A stretch of DNA of 64,000 nt from Adineta vaga (taxonomy: Eukaryota; Rotifera). Positions 61,321 to 64,000 of the stretch are shown piece after piece. The translations under genes and the position numbers were made by a program. The notes under the pieces were generated by a model that ran no database searches, was not told where the DNA came from, and saw only the letters and a program-made list of their open reading frames with translations. Within the stretch, counting starts at the first letter, position 1; each line of letters begins with the position of its first letter. The DNA lies in assembly GCA_021613535.1 (NCBI GenBank), contig CP075497.1, positions 3,906,001 to 3,970,000 of the forward strand, in the 5' to 3' direction.

Positions 61321-63710
61321 ATGAATACTCCAGGAAATTTACCAACAACATCACCAATATCTTCATCACCTTCGTCAGCTGCTGTCCCAACAACAAATCT
61401 TGATAAACATGAACCCGATCCAGATGCTATTAAGATGTTTTGTGGACAAATTCCACGTAATATGCATGAAGCAGAATTACGTGATATGTTTGAACAGTTT
61501 GGTCCTGTCTTTCAATTGAATGTTTTACGTGACAAACAAACTGGTGAATCCAAAGGTTGTTGCTTTGTTACGTTCTATTCTCGAAAATCAGCATTAGATG
61601 CACAAAATGCTTTACATAATCTACGTACATTGAATGGAAGTCATCATCCAATACAAATGAAACCTGCCGATACAGAAAATCGAAATGGTAAAGAGAAAAT
61701 AGAGTTCGTTTTTAGTGATGATTATTGATTTTGTTTTTGTTAGAACGGAAATTATTCGTTGGAATGGTCTCAAAAAGTTTTGATGAACCAAATATTCGTG
61801 GACTTTTTCAATCATATGGAATGATCGAAGATTGTACAGTATTACGAGATGCTAATGGCAAAAGTCGAGGTAATGATAAATACAAAAATCAAATTGTTTG
61901 ATCATTCAAAAGATTCTCTTCTTGGTTAGGATGCGCTTTTGTAACTTTTCAAAAACGACAATGTGCTTTGAATGCAATTAAATCCATGCATCAATCTCAA
62001 ACAATGGAGGTAAAAATTTCATTTTCTTCATTTGTTCTTAACTGTTGTTGTTGTTGTTTTATGTTATTTATTAGGGTTGTTCATCTCCTTTGGTAGTGAA
62101 ATTTGCTGATACACCTAAAGATAAAGAAACAAAAAAGATTCAACAACAATTTACTACTCATAACAATGGTTTAATGCAACAGTTTCCTCCTGGAGCTTCA
62201 ATGGTAATACTTTCATTTTCTTATTTTGAATTGTTTCAAAAATTTCCTTATTACTTATAGCCTAATCCTCAACATATGAACACGTATAATTTCTTACCTG
62301 AGATAGGTAATTTAGTATTCCTACAACAATTATTTAAAAATTATGGTTTTCTTGGAAATAATGGCTCTGGTAAATGATGATTTATTTGTAAGAAAATTTT
62401 CATTCGTTTATTTGTAGCAATAAATTTTGCGGCACTGAATAATCTTTTACAAATGTTTTCGAACAATATGAATTTAAATGGAAATAAACCATCACTACTA
62501 CCACCTCCAGCTCCTGGTACTACATCAAATATGAATTTAAGTTCACAACATGGTAGTAATCAATCATTGAATGTTCAAGAGCAACAACAACAACAACAAC
62601 AACAACAACATTCTCTCAATTCACCTCGAGCACCTTCGGCTAGTACTAATAATGGTACTTATAATAATGAAACTTCATTACTTATGTGTGGAGCAGGTGC
62701 ATACAATAGTGGTGGACCAAGTCCTAATAGTACAACTGGCCCATCAGCAACTCATCATAATCAAAATGGTAGTTTAACATCCTCAGTTGCTTCACCTGGA
62801 AATAATCCATACCAACATGCACTGCCATCACTCTATACTAATACTGGCAATCCATTAACTAATGGTGGTGCAGGTATGAAAATTAAATCAGTTTATTAAA
62901 AAGAATTTCTATGGTTTAGATGCTCATCAAAATTTACAAAATCTTGTTGCCATGTCACAAGTAAATAATGGAGGTAACCTTTTTTGATTTCAGTCATTAC
63001 CATTCATTATTGTACAATATTCCAAAGGTCTCTTACCGACAAATATGCATCCAAGTCCAACTACCAATTCAACAACTGCACCACAAGGTAAAATAAATTT
63101 TCATAACATTCAGATCAAATTAATCTTCACTATTATTTATTTCTAGGTTCGTTTCCTGTTTTTTCTTCACCATCTTATATAACTTCTCAAGTAGCTGGAA
63201 AACATACTGAAGGTGGATTGGAATTCTTATCTTTGTTTAAAAAATCATTCATGTTCTCGTTTTGTTTAGGTCCTGATGGTGCCAATCTATTTATTTACCA
63301 TCTTCCGCAAGAATACAGTGATACAGACTTAGCACAAGCTTTCGCACCTTATGGACCAATCGTCTCAGCTAAAGTATTCGTTGATAAAACAACAAATCGA
63401 AGTAAATGTTTTGGTAAGGTCAATGATTTAACATTATTTTAATATATTCAAATTTATTCCGTTCTTTTTTTCTAAAGGTTTTGTTAGTTTTGATAATCCA
63501 TCATCGGCTCAAGCAGCTATTAATCAAATGAATGGATTTCAAATCGGGATGAAACGACTTAAAGTTCAATTGAAAAAACTTCGAAATGATACAAACAATA
63601 CCAATAACAACAATAGTTCAAGTCCAAATCAAACTCAGACGGCAGCTAGTAATAGTCCTAACAATCATAATGGAAATTCACCCACAACATCAAAAAAATC
63701 GACTTATTAA
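61321..63710 (+). CDS. CELF/Bruno-type RNA-binding protein with three RRMs
   Basis: About ten exons. RRM1: [20 protein letters not shown] and [23 protein letters not shown]2, joined across an intron after [24 protein letters not shown] and [19 protein letters not shown] long linker rich in Gln, Asn, Ser and Gly follows, with a CAA-coded run of glutamines at 62582-62609. RRM3: [20 protein letters not shown] and, across an intron, [20 protein letters not shown] followed by [16 protein letters not shown]. The order RRM1-RRM2-linker-RRM3 and [11 protein letters not shown] are hallmarks of CELF1/2 proteins, which bind GU-rich elements and control splicing, translation and mRNA decay. The C-terminus extends about 45 residues past RRM3 in an Asn/Ser-rich tail; most relatives end soon after it. 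Several linker exons are short and could be alternatively used. Confidence 0.92.
62582..62609 (+). repeat. CAA trinucleotide repeat coding for glutamine
   Basis: Nine CAA codons in a row inside the linker between RRM2 and RRM3 of the CELF-type protein. Pure CAA units suggest recent slippage and possible length variation. Confidence 0.85.
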
Positions 63711-64000
63711 ATAAGCCAAATATTTAAAAGAGAAAACAAAAATAAATCAATTAGACATAGCATTCTCGTACATTTCAGATTTCTTTCTTTCGCTTCATCT
63801 TCTATTATTAAGACGACCTATTTTTGGCTCCTATTTATAATACATATATACTCTTGGCTCATACGAGTTTTTTCGTCTTCTTCTTCGTCTCTATATTATT
63901 TCTCTTCATGTCTTTTGTCATGTATTTTGCATCATTCATTTCTTTGTTTTTGTTAATTTATTCCTTGTCATTACGTTGATTGAGAGAAGGTATATCATCA
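63711..64000. other. 3' flank of the CELF gene
   Basis: AT-rich DNA with an AATAAA-like signal just after the stop (about 63740, AAAATAAATC). No other gene is visible before the end of the window. Confidence 0.5.

Overview
The window looks like nuclear DNA of a small-genome invertebrate, most likely a bdelloid rotifer. It is AT-rich with animal genes (Dscam, CELF, E2F4/5, pescadillo, KIN17, neuronal calcium sensors), very short GT-AG introns (mostly 50-60 bp), tight gene spacing, splice acceptors just upstream of start codons with no visible donor (as expected for spliced-leader trans-splicing), and a urea-amidolyase gene pair of a kind not expected in animals. The rotifer assignment is inference; no rRNA or tRNA gene was recognised. 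Exon joins were made by eye from GT-AG signals, reading frame and family resemblance.

Layout. 1-1389: 3' part of a tail-anchored protein gene (+). 3362-5423: GPI-anchor-type Ig protein (+), convergent with 5596-14156, a 22-exon Dscam-type receptor (-). 14157-17687: no gene seen. 17688-18737: B-box, coiled-coil and lamin-tail-domain protein (-), with an apparent frameshift near its end. 20991-22286 (+) and 23776-25817 (-): two neuronal calcium sensor paralogues facing each other. 27512-28579: single-pass membrane protein (-). 29154-29573: one-LIM protein (+).

31038-37080: a divergent pair, allophanate hydrolase (-) and urea carboxylase (+), together the two-step ATP-dependent urea-degrading system. 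Both carry a spliceosomal-type intron and both are broken: a frameshift in the hydrolase, and three nonsense codons but no indel in the carboxylase.

37302-41013: tight same-strand cluster of mitochondrial bS18, a multi-pass membrane protein and KIN17. 41105-46150: a degenerate segment with a truncated duplicate of a membrane-protein gene, a BRAP 3' fragment, a broken coiled-coil relic and the intact parent gene (45061-46149, -). 46723-51683: second tight cluster of a single-pass membrane protein, a GT2 glycosyltransferase and pescadillo, convergent with an unrecognised gene (51772-54488, -). 54489-58391: mostly empty, with one broken-looking small gene. 58392-59047: dispanin-like protein (-). 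59357-60570: E2F4/5-type factor (+). 61321-63710: CELF-type RNA-binding protein (+).

Themes: neuronal and cell-surface genes on the left, a decaying and probably acquired nitrogen-scavenging module in the middle, and housekeeping genes in operon-like clusters to the right.
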